Shown one piece after another: positions 1 through 7,314 of a stretch of DNA of 23,155 nucleotides. Position 1 is the first letter of the stretch. Each line of letters begins with the position of its first letter. The notes under the pieces are model-generated. The model was given only the letters and a program-made list of their open reading frames with translations, was not told where the DNA came from and did not search any database. The stretch covers positions 1-23,155 of the forward strand of contig NBIV01000890.1 of the NCBI GenBank assembly GCA_003194525.1. Direction: 5' to 3'. The DNA comes from Gracilariopsis chorda (Eukaryota > Rhodophyta > Florideophyceae > Gracilariales > Gracilariaceae). Position numbers and translations under genes: made by a program.

Positions 1-231
1 GTGCGTGGTGTGCGTTGATGTAATGAGGTTGTGCTGAGCTGGCTATGCCATGTTAGATGATGATTGGTAGTATTGACTGTCCCTGCTTAGTGGTTTAGGT
101 TTTACTTGTAGTTGGTGTTCCCGCCCAATTCGAGTTTAGAGTGGTATATAAGATGTGTCTGAAGGACCTCCAAGTAAATCCAAGCTATAGCTGGCGAACT
201 TCCCTTCCATCCCCTCAACTTCCTTTCAACT
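1..231 (+). mobile_element. Inverted family A-type LTR, partial (array copy 1)
   Basis: This matches 12251-12482 almost base for base and is the right-hand end of an LTR whose upstream part lies outside the window. Its TATATAA box and its R/U5-like end face rightward, opposite to the LTRs of element A. It ends in CTTTCAAC where the family A LTR would end CTTTCAACA, and then abuts RNase H sequence of family B. The same stretch recurs in reverse complement at 487-717. Confidence 0.85.
145..151 (+). promoter_or_regulatory. LTR TATA box (rightward)
   Basis: TATATAA lies about 80 bases before the LTR end. The same spacing is seen in every LTR of this family in the window. It would drive transcription rightward, antisense to the B RNase H fragment that follows. 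Confidence 0.5.
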
Positions 232-239
232 TGCAACGC

Positions 240-486
240 TCAAGATATCCACATTAGCTCTTGACTTGCCATCAGTAATGCGTAGTACTCAGACTCGCCT
301 GTAGACAATGCCACCGACGCCTGCTTACGAGCACCATACAAACAAACACATGACCCAAATTTGACCATGAAGCCAGACAAGGACTTGCGATCAGTGATAT
401 CACCTGCGTAATCAGAGTCGACATAACCATTCAGCAGGAGGTTCCCAGAGTGGTACACAAGTCCATGGTGAGTAGTGCGTAAATAC
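240..486 (-). pseudogene. pol: Family B1 RNase H, detached 3' fragment
   Basis: The minus strand encodes the middle of a copia RNase H: the motif YVDSDYAGD carries a catalytic Asp, followed by a stretch ending in STGESEYYAL with the catalytic Glu, then QELMWIS and a stop. It is nearly identical to 12491-12740 in B2. The domain is cut at both ends. At its C-terminus the usual last ~60 residues, including the HIDIRxHxIRE-type motif, are missing because an inverted LTR begins there. At its N-terminus element A is inserted; the rest of B1 resumes at 7315, with 96 bp of the uninterrupted sequence missing. The fragment is non-functional as it stands. A chimeric open frame (581-240) reads from the LTR of A into it. 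Confidence 0.85.
478..482. other. Possible left target-site remnant CGTAA
   Basis: CGTAA lies four bases outside the left LTR of element A, and CGTAA also directly adjoins the right LTR at 7315-7319. The offset means a clean 5-bp duplication is not present. The same bases also occur in uninterrupted B sequence at this point, so the match may be chance. Confidence 0.3.
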
Positions 487-1263
487 TGTTGAAAGTTGAA
501 AGGAAGTTGAGGGATGGAAGGGAAGTTCGCCAGCTGGCTTGGATTTACTTGGAGGTCCTTCAGGCACATCTTATATACCACTCTAAACTCGAATTGCGCG
601 GGAACACCAACTACAAGTAAAACCTAAACCACTAAGCAGGGACACTCAATACTACCAATCATCATCTAACATGACATAGCCAGCTCAGCACAACCTCATT
701 ACACCAACGCACACCAACGCACCAATGTTCTGTAATAGTTACGTGCATACACATGACCATGACAAGGCACAAATTCACGACTCCAACACACGCCAGCACA
801 TGCCAACACATCACGGTAAGTCAACACTTACGGTAAGTCGGCACGTAACCTGTGGTGTTAGTGCCATGTCATCATGTGGCAATGCACACAACACCCACGT
901 CATCAATATACCCGTGCATGTGTAAACCTGTTGACAGTGCATGCGCACCTTACCATTGTACCAACCACTGCTGTACCACTTGTACCAGGTGTCAACCACT
1001 TCATCAGTATCCCCTGCACACAACGTACACTGTGACCACTGTAGTAGCTGGACACGTGGGTGTGTCCAACCGATCCAGTTATGCCATACCACTTGTACGC
1101 ACCACGTTGCATATGTACATTTGCAGTAGCCAATCAGAAAGCCAGTTTCACGTTGGGTTCGCGCACACGCGCATATGCGCTTTTGCAGAGGTACCCTCTA
1201 AAACAGCCCATGCTCCCCGGAACATTTGGTTTTCAGTGACAGCACTAGGTACTACTGCCAACA
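487..1263 (-). repeat. 3' LTR of element A
   Basis: The LTR is 777 bp. On the plus strand it starts TGTTGAAAG and ends GCCAACA; in element orientation it therefore begins TGTTGGC and ends TTTCAACA. It directly follows a polypurine tract. It is about 98% identical to 6537-7314. The U3 part holds short degenerate repeats (GGTAAGT complement pairs at 815-821 and 832-838, TACCA-type repeats near 950-988), a CACGTG palindrome at 1053-1058 and an inverted CCAAT block near 639-666. Open frames of 60-150 codons within it look like chance, since they occur on both strands and in overlapping frames. Confidence 0.92.
571..577 (-). promoter_or_regulatory. LTR TATA box
   Basis: TATATAA on the minus strand, about 85 bases before the LTR end. 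It marks the U3/R side and fixes the LTR orientation as leftward, the same as the pol genes of A. In this 3' LTR it would drive transcription out of the element into the B1 RNase H fragment. Confidence 0.55.
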
Positions 1264-1273
1264 CCCCCCCTCT
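1264..1273 (-). other. Polypurine tract of element A
   Basis: On the minus strand the run AGAGGGGGGG directly precedes the TGTTGG start of the 3' LTR. This is the expected place and composition for the primer of plus-strand DNA synthesis. The pol frame ends about 20 bases upstream of it. Confidence 0.85.
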
Positions 1274-1283
1274 GTCACTGACT

Positions 1284-2193
1284 TCAAAGGTCTAAGGGGA
1301 GCAAGCCACAGTCACCGCGGAACCTTGCCAGCTTAACTCGACCGAGCGCTTTCGTCAGCATATCGGCACCATGGTCTTCCGTGGAACAGTACTGCAACTG
1401 GACGGCTTTGTCGCGTAGAGCCTCTCTGGTGAAGTGAAAGCGAATATCAATGTGCTTAGTACGGTTGTGTTCACAACTCCATTTCGAGCAAGGTCGATGC
1501 AACCTTGGTTATCCACGTTACACAGTTGTGGGCTCAACCATTTAGCGTCACTGACTCATCCACGTGCAGTCACTTGCGTTGCCATGCCACTCCACAGTCG
1601 TCTCAGCCAGATCGCTTCCCTTCGTCCCACTGCACAGACTCACATACTCAGCCTCAGCGCTAGACAATGCAACTACTTCCTGTTGGCGCGAGCTTCCAAG
1701 ACACAGGACCACCGCACATCATGAACACATACCCAGTGGTGGACCTGCAGTTGGATGTATCACCTGCCCAGTCAGAGTCTACGTATCCATACAGCTGAGT
1801 ATCAGTCGTGGTGCCATAAGTAAGTCCGATGGAGCGAGTGCCATTGAGGTAACGCAGAACACGCTTGACCGCTTTCCAATGAGTCTCTCCAGGTTTCTCG
1901 ACATACTTGGCTAGCTTGGACACTGCAAACGAGATGTCCGGTCGAGTGCCAACAGAGAGATACATCAGACAACCGATCACCTGACGATACGGAATGTTCG
2001 TCAGAGGCTCTTCTACCTTAGTGAGGTCAGCACCGGAGTCCATGGGAGTGTCCATTGGTTTGCACTGCACATGCCAAAACGTTTCTAAGACCTTACGCGT
2101 GTATGCAGACTGTGTCAGGTACAGCTGTGTTTTGGATCGATCACGATGGATCTCGAACCCAAGTACCATGCGCGCTTCACTGAGATCCTTCAT
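1284..2193 (-). pseudogene. pol: Element A RT C-terminus and RNase H (frameshifted)
   Basis: The frame 2193-1660 encodes the end of RT (LGFEIHRD), the connection region (IGCLMYLSVGTRPDI) and the start of RNase H with YVDSDWAGD, which carries a catalytic Asp. The reading then moves to another frame at about 1690, where ALSSAEAEY, with the catalytic Glu, can be read near 1645-1675. It moves again for NVDNQGCIDLARNG (near 1500-1540), and once more for KHIDIRFHFTRE and the C-terminal tail that stops at 1284. All the hallmark RNase H motifs are thus present in order but spread over at least three frames. The 3' end is complete, unlike family B. The breaks imply an inactive copy, or base-level errors in the sequence. 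Confidence 0.88.
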
Positions 2194-2775
2194 CTGAAAA
2201 ACGTTTTGACAGTTTCACGCTTTACGCGAACATTGTCTCCATACTTGGACTCGCAATGAGCAAATCGTCCACATGAAAGAGCAATGATCACAAGCGCTCC
2301 CAGTACCTCTCCGGTGTAGACGCACTCGTCTGCGACGTTTGGGTTCAGACCCATCCAACCAACGAGGAACAAGTACATCTTTGCAAAACCACTGCCTTGA
2401 TGCCTGTCGTAGCCCATAGATGGCTTTCTTGAGAATGCATACCAAGTCCTCGTTCCCAGGTTTGATGAATCCGTCCGGCTGCTCCATGTACACAGTCTCT
2501 TCCAGGTCGCCATTCAAGAATGCCGTCTTCACATCCATCTGTGCAGATGATAGTCCTGCACTGCTACAATGGACAGAATCATTCTAATGGATGTGAATTT
2601 GACCACTGGTGCATACGTCTCGGAGAAGTCTACACCTTCGATCTGCAGAAACCCTCGAGCCACCACAGGAGCCTTGTACCTCACTGTCGGTTCATCGTTG
2701 TCGCCAGCCTCATATTTTTGCATAAATACCCACTTGGATGATATCACGTTGCTGTCAGCTGGCCTTGGCACTAAC
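2194..2775 (-). pseudogene. pol: Element A reverse transcriptase core (frameshifted)
   Basis: The frame ending at 2529 carries the RT N-terminal block ([24 protein letters not shown]). The next frame (2538-2215) has [14 protein letters not shown], with a catalytic Asp, and [13 protein letters not shown] further shift near 2390 breaks the frame before the active-site block: the FHVDDLL motif, the copia form of the YVDD box, is readable only in another frame near 2255-2285. At 2190-2200 the reading moves to the frame of the next fragment. Motif order is normal for copia RT. No catalytic motif is missing at the base level, but the protein cannot be read through. Confidence 0.88.
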
Positions 2776-3299
2776 TCCCATGTGTCATGCTCATCAGAGA
2801 CTCGTACTCACTGTTCATGGCCTTGGTCCACGCTTTTGAATCAGGACGTGACACCGCATCGGAGTATGAGGATTGGGACGTCATCACTGGCAGTGAGTAG
2901 GGCAGTGCCGCGCCACCACGAGGTAGGCGCTCTACGCTCACGAGTGGATCTCCGAAGTGGTTGTGGATCTGGTACGTCTGGCTCAACTTCTGTCTCAGCT
3001 GTGGGCTCATCGTGGCCACTGCCTGAAGCTTCTTCTGGTGGAGTATCTGGTGCAGCGGGTTCAACTTGGGCAGCATCGGTGGGTTTAGTAGAGGTGGAGG
3101 TGATGTTTGATTTCGGCTTGTCCGAGATGTCGATCTCAGCATAGTCGTCATCATCAACGTGGTCAGTACCTTGATCTGAACCACTACATTCGTCAAACCT
3201 CACATCTCTCGACACAACCACCTTCTTCTTTTTGCGCATCCCACAGTTTATAACCGTTCGATCCAGATGTGTACCCAATAAAGATCGCCTCCACGGCAC
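2776..3299 (-). pseudogene. pol: Element A integrase-RT linker (frameshifted)
   Basis: This is the acidic, Ser/Pro/Glu-rich spacer that joins integrase to RT in copia elements. It begins with the end of integrase (SRDVRFDE), runs through a low-complexity acidic region and reaches the basic RRSTRERRAP motif that normally precedes RT. The change from the integrase frame to this one falls in a run of A and AAG on the minus strand near 3230, a likely single-base indel. A second change near 2915 leads into the frame carrying DSKAWTKAMNSEYESL, the usual segment just before RT. Confidence 0.8.
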
Positions 3300-4446
3300 G
3301 TTGCTCCAGCTTCTTCAGCTTGTGGTCCACCACTTTGTACCAGCACCGGCTACCGAACACACGCAGATTGCTCAAGTCAGGTTCATATCCACTCCACATC
3401 TCGAGTGGTGTCACGTCACTTGGAAGGGCCTTGCAGGTGACTCGATTGCGCACATACACTGCAACGTTCAATGCTTCAGCCCAGAAGCTCTTTGGCAGTT
3501 TCTTGTGATGCAGCATCGATCTCACCAAGTCCATGAGTGTTCGGTTGAACCGTTCGGCCAGACCATTCTGATGTGGATTGTAAGGCACCGTTCGCTGATG
3601 TTCAATACCGTGACGTTCAAGCTCTTGTGAAAACTTCTTTGACACATATTCACCAGCATTGTCTGTGCGTAACGCATGTAGCACAGACTCACGTGCGGTG
3701 ATGGTTTTCACATGTCGGTCACTCTGATTTTGAACCATCTTGAGCCACTTCACGAACACGTGGAACACCTCATCCTTGGTCTTGAGCATGTACAAGAAGC
3801 AAAAACGGGAGTGATCATCGATGAATGTGACGAAGTAGCGTGAACCTCCCAAGGAACCTACTTGGATTGGACCACAAATGTCCGAATGCACTAGGTCCAA
3901 TGGGTGCAAAGCCCGTTCCCCCCCTTGCTTGGGAGTTGCAGCACGTGTAGATTTTCCCACTGCACAAGAGTCACACACATCCATCGATTGATTCAAGTCC
4001 ACATTCAGCCCTGACACAACACCGTTACGAGCCATATGTTTGATACCATCCACATTCACATGAGCCATTCGAGCATGCCATAGTGACAGGTCAGTCACAA
4101 GTGCGTTGTCCATGTCTTCTGGTACTTCAATCGCGGTACATAGGTAGTACAGTCCTTTGATGCGACGGCCCTGGGCGATCATGGTGTTGCCTTTGTATAC
4201 ACATACTTTGGTTTTGTCAAACACCACTCGCGCACCCAGGTCACACATCGCAGATACTGACAGCAGATGATACCTTAGATTCGGTACGTGCACTACTTCA
4301 CCCAACCGGCACTTGCTCTTACGCCCTTCAACAGCGAGATCGAGGTGGACACTGCCATGACCAAGAGACTCCAGCTTCGAGTCATTGCCGATACTCACAC
4401 TGGCAGACTCTCTTTTTGCTATAACTGTCAAACATGGACTCGTCAT
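3193..4446 (-). pseudogene. pol: Element A protease C-terminus and integrase
   Basis: The open frame has 417 codons. Residues 1-75 continue the aspartic protease (VVHVPNLRYHLLSVS). Residues 123-165 form the pre-integrase HHCC zinc domain (WHARMAH, then CDSC). The integrase core has HSDICGP (Asp189), RTDNAGEY (Asp262) and AERFNRT (Glu298). The Asp262-Glu298 spacing is exactly the D(35)E of retroviral-type integrases. Residues 355-400 contain the RVFGSRCWYKV and AIFIGYTSGSNGYKLW blocks that close copia integrase. The catalytic triad is intact. The fragment is called a pseudogene because it starts inside protease, out of frame with gag, and ends at a frame break. It is the best-preserved enzyme of element A. 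Confidence 0.9.
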
Positions 4447-5284
4447 ACGTCATATGGGCGGTGGCACCAGAGTCAATGATCCAGTCACTGATACGTTCTT
4501 CCACAGAACCTGTCGCAATGAGACAAACAAAGTCAGAGTCACTGTCACATCCTCGTTTCTCGTTGCCGAGATTGGTCTGCACAGCTGGGTTTGCGGCAGC
4601 ACTCTGCTCTTTGCTAGCTTCGTCACGTTGTCTCTTGAAACAGTTTCTCTGGATATGCCCCTTCTTACCACAGTAGTAGCACACCATGTACTCCTTTCGT
4701 GACTGCGCACCGACCAAAGCCGTGTCACTTCCGGACTCCTCCTTGGCACGATCGTTCATTCGCTGTTCCTCTTGCAGCAAACGACTCTTCACAAACTCTA
4801 AATCGAGTTTACGATCACCAATCGTGGTGTCAATAGCGACAATGAGGTGTTCGAAGCGGTCTGGTAGCCCACATAGGATTGCCATAGCGATGTCTTCCTC
4901 CTCAACCACTACGTCCATGCTCTTCAGATCCGATGCAAGATGACGAACACGATTGATGAAGTGTAACATTTTCTCATCATCTCGTATCTTGGCTGTGTAG
5001 AAGGCACGTCTTGCATTGATTCGGTTGAGCAGCGTTTTACGCTGGAACACATCGCAAATGGCTTTCCACATTTCCGCAGCATTCTCGGTATCCCTCACAT
5101 GGTCCAAATGCTCATCACTGATGCTGAGACCAATAACAGCCCTGGCCTTGGCGTCTTTCTTCTTCCATGCTGACAACTCGTCATCGTCCGTAGGCCTGGT
5201 TGATTCAAGATGGTCATCGAGGTCCTTGAGTGCAAGCAGCCAATCAACCTTTTGCTTCCATACATGGAAGTTATCCTCGCCCAA
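4382..5284 (-). pseudogene. gag: Element A Gag with zinc knuckle and protease N-terminus
   Basis: The open frame has 300 codons. It starts with the copia Gag block around VWKQKVDWLL (residues 8-17) and continues with an RNA-binding and capsid-like region containing LLNRINARRAFYT. The zinc knuckle CYYCGKKGHIQRNC follows (Cys202, Cys205, His210, Cys215: CX2CX4HX4C). The protease active site DSGATAHM is at residue 271. The frame is then lost about 20 residues later near a run of five A, and the protease continues in the frame of the integrase fragment. No in-frame ATG precedes the Gag block: a TGA lies about 12 codons upstream of the TTG at 5284. An ATG at 5343 is out of frame, so a further base change near the start is likely. 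Confidence 0.9.
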
Positions 5285-5385
5285 CTTTTCAATCTTGATG
5301 CCAACGAATGAATCCGTGCTTGGTAGATGTCAACAAACAGCACAGATGCTATGAAAGACCTACGGCACTTAAGTAGTACAAAAAT

Positions 5386-5437
5386 GGCAACAACGACAAC
5401 AATAACAACAAAAACAACGACAACAACAACAACAAAA
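5386..5437. repeat. CAA/ACA-rich microsatellite
   Basis: An imperfect run of CAA and ACA triplets on the plus strand lies just upstream (in element sense, downstream) of the leader. On the plus strand it would encode Gln in one frame and Thr in another; an ATG at 5384 opens a short Thr-rich frame of about 25 codons. Confidence 0.8.
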
Positions 5438-5960
5438 CTTCAAATTCGGGCGCACTGACGGGAGAAACTACCTCCGCTACCCTAGGGTGTCGGACCCCTG
5501 GCCCCCGGAGATGCTCCGGGTACAAGACGTCTTCGTCTGTCTTCCCTCTCCTACGTCTCAGGAGAAGATGCGTCGCTCTCTACGAGGCTTCCAGAGGATG
5601 GTTAATGACCCAAGATATGCCTTCACCAAGTATAACCCTCTCTGGCCTCTTGCAAGAACTTGCGCGACCTCGCAACTGAAGCTACTATGGCAACCAAAGT
5701 ACGCTGCTAACGCGCAACCACTTAAGGTCACACGCGGCCTGATCCTAAGAAGGAGGTCAGCCTATGCCACGTCGCCTCCGCGCACAAACGCCCAAGGGTC
5801 AGATGCACGGATCAAAAGCTCGTTATGGAATACCTTCGCAACAGCCCAAGAATCCCGACACGCAGTCAGGATCAAAACAAATAATTCAATCACACGCACC
5901 AGCGCAGTACGCCACGGCACCCCGTCCACGGATGCACCCGCTGAACTTACCAGGTCTTAA
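5406..5960 (+). CDS. Uncharacterised open frame antisense to element A leader
   Basis: The plus strand is open for about 184 codons from just after a TAA at 5403 to the stop ending at 5960. It has no ATG at its start; the first possible initiation codon after the Gln-rich beginning is GTG at 5487. The N-terminal part (about 5440-5700) has an amino-acid mix that looks protein-like, rich in aromatic and Arg residues, including GRNYLRYPRV and FQRMVNDPRYAF. I recognise no family. A second plus-strand frame (5764-6075, 103 codons, ATG start) overlaps its end and also looks protein-like towards its C-terminus (RYLSKWTGGKPLD), so the two may be halves of one frameshifted coding region. Antisense extra frames are known in some LTR retrotransposons. 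This could equally be a captured fragment or chance. Confidence 0.25.
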   Translation, partial: QQKQRQQQQQNFKFGRTDGRNYLRYPRVSDPWPPEMLRVQDVFVCLPSPTSQEKMRRSLRGFQRMVNDPRYAFTKYNPLWPLARTCATSQLKLLWQPKYAANAQPLKVTRGLILRRRSAYATSPPRTNAQGSDARIKSSLWNTFATAQESRHAVRIKTNNSITRTSAVRHGTPSTDAPAELTRS

Positions 5961-6521
5961 CGACCGTCACCGTTATCTGTCCAAATGGACCGGTGGGAAG
6001 CCGCTCGACAGTACACCCGCTTTGGTTCAAGCCGCCAGGCTCACGTCCCCGGATACCTGGAATCACCCAAAGTAACCCGGATCAACCGCTCGTCGCACTG
6101 GACACCAGATGATGATTAAGAAACACGAAAAACAAACAACTGCTGGGCACACGATCACGGAGCCCAGACTTCGAAACTAGACTGACTCGACCTCACGGAT
6201 ACGACCCGACAAACGACTCGGGGATCCCAAAACACAAGATAGAGGGAGTGTCACACACAAAGTAGATAGCGATCGACAACACGGGCAACAACGGAGGCCC
6301 AACGCAACAACGATAGGAAGTAAACGTCGAACCACTACCACCGCAACGCCCTCAGGGAGGAACGCAAACCAAAGGAGAATGACCAACACCGACCAACAAT
6401 GGGATCAAGACACCCGACGCAACGACGAAAGAGGCAACAACAGCGAAACGGATGAACGGCGGTGAGGGAGAGCGGCGACAGACGAATGATACGGAAAGGG
6501 ATAGCGGCAGCGGTCAGCGGG

Positions 6522-6536
6522 GCTGGGCCCATAACC
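6522..6536 (-). other. Primer-binding site, complementary to initiator tRNA-Met anticodon arm
   Basis: The plus-strand sequence GCTGGGCCCATAACC touches the end of the 5' LTR. It equals the 5' half of the anticodon arm of eukaryotic initiator tRNA-Met, including the CAT anticodon. The element RNA is therefore complementary to that region, from about tRNA position 26 to 40. Drosophila copia is known to prime from an internally cleaved initiator tRNA-Met half. Most other copia elements use the tRNA 3' end instead, with a site starting TGG. The assignment rests on the 15-base match and its exact position. Confidence 0.8.
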
Positions 6537-7314
6537 TGTTGAAAGTTGAAAGGAAGTTGAGGGATGGAAGGGAAGTTCGCCAGCTCTGGCTTGGATTTAC
6601 TTGGAGGTCCTTCAGGCACATCTTATATACCACTCTAAACTCGAATTGCGCGGGAACACCAACTACAAGTAAAACCTAAACCACTAAGCAGGGACACTCA
6701 ATACTACCAATCATCATCTAACATGACATAGCCAGCTCAGCACAACCTCATTACATCAACGCACACCAACGCACCAATGTTCTGTAATAGTTACGTGGAT
6801 ACACATGACCATGACAAGGCACAAATTCACGACTCCAACACACGCCAGCACATGCCAACACATCACGGTAAGTCAACACGTCACAGTAAGTCGGCACGTA
6901 ACCTGTGGTGTTAGTGCCATGTCATCATGTGGCAAAGCACACAACACCCACGTCATCAATATACCCGTGCATGTGTAAACATGTTGACAGTGCATGCGCA
7001 CCTTACCATTGTACCAACCACTGCTGTACCACTTGTACCAGCTGTCAACCACTTCACCAGTAACCCCTGCACACAACGTACACTGTGACCACTGTAGTAG
7101 CTGGACACGTGGGTGTGCCCAACCGATCCAGTTATGCCATACCACTTGTACACACCACGTTGCATATGTACATTTGCAGTAGCCAATCAGAAGCCAGTTT
7201 CACGTTGGGTTCGCGCACACGCGCATATGCGCTTTTGCAGAGGTACCCTCTAAACCAGCCCATGCTCCCCGGAACATTTGGTTTTCAGTGACAGCACAGG
7301 TACTACTGCCAACA
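6537..7314 (-). repeat. 5' LTR of element A
   Basis: The LTR is 778 bp, bounded by TGTTG and CAACA on the plus strand. It is about 98% identical to the 3' LTR. Differences include a CT insertion near 6586, a short block change near 6882-6891 (ACGTCACAG against ACTTACGG), and scattered substitutions. At some of these sites it agrees with the inverted array LTRs, while the 3' LTR agrees with them at others. Confidence 0.92.
6623..6629 (-). promoter_or_regulatory. TATA box of element A promoter
   Basis: TATATAA on the minus strand, about 86 bases before the LTR/primer-site junction. It would start the genomic RNA leftward through the leader and gag. Confidence 0.6.

Larger units (their letters stand above)
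5285..6521 (-). other. Long 5' leader of element A
   Basis: About 1.24 kb separates the primer-binding site from gag, much longer than the usual copia leader. On the sense strand it has no convincing open frame; the best, at 6389-6177, has 70 codons and no recognisable motif. The part next to gag contains a CAA-rich tract (plus-strand view), and an antisense open frame covers the middle. The part from 6100 to 6520 is purine-rich on the plus strand and otherwise featureless. It may hold packaging or dimerisation signals, or a captured sequence. Confidence 0.6.
487..7314 (-). mobile_element. Family A Ty1/copia LTR retrotransposon (degenerate, two LTRs)
   Basis: The 6,828-bp element is read on the minus strand. 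It has a 5' LTR (6537-7314), a primer-binding site (6522-6536), a long leader, gag-protease, integrase, RT and RNase H in copia order, a polypurine tract and a 3' LTR (487-1263). LTR ends are TGTTG/CAACA. The internal region carries at least six frame breaks, so it cannot make a full polyprotein. It interrupts the RNase H region of family B copy B1. A perfect target-site duplication is absent. The two LTRs differ at about 14-17 sites over ~778 bp by my reading, suggesting an old insertion or an inter-element recombinant. Confidence 0.92.

Noticed and set aside
852..1295. Open frames of 60-150 codons in the LTRs, conserved in every copy and on both strands
   Set aside because: They recur only because the LTR recurs, overlap each other in several frames, have no protein motifs and sit in U3 control sequence.
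2569..3144. 191-codon plus-strand frame opposite RT and linker
   Set aside because: It is the complement of pol coding sequence; Ser/Val-rich composition is what the acidic linker gives in reverse.
5095..5343. 82-codon frame overlapping the start of element A gag
   Set aside because: It is a shadow of gag in another frame, though its ATG at 5343 may be the original gag start before a base change.
6177..6389. 70-codon frame in the sense strand of the A leader
   Set aside because: Low-complexity hydrophobic and Cys/Arg composition, no motif, no homology that I recognise.
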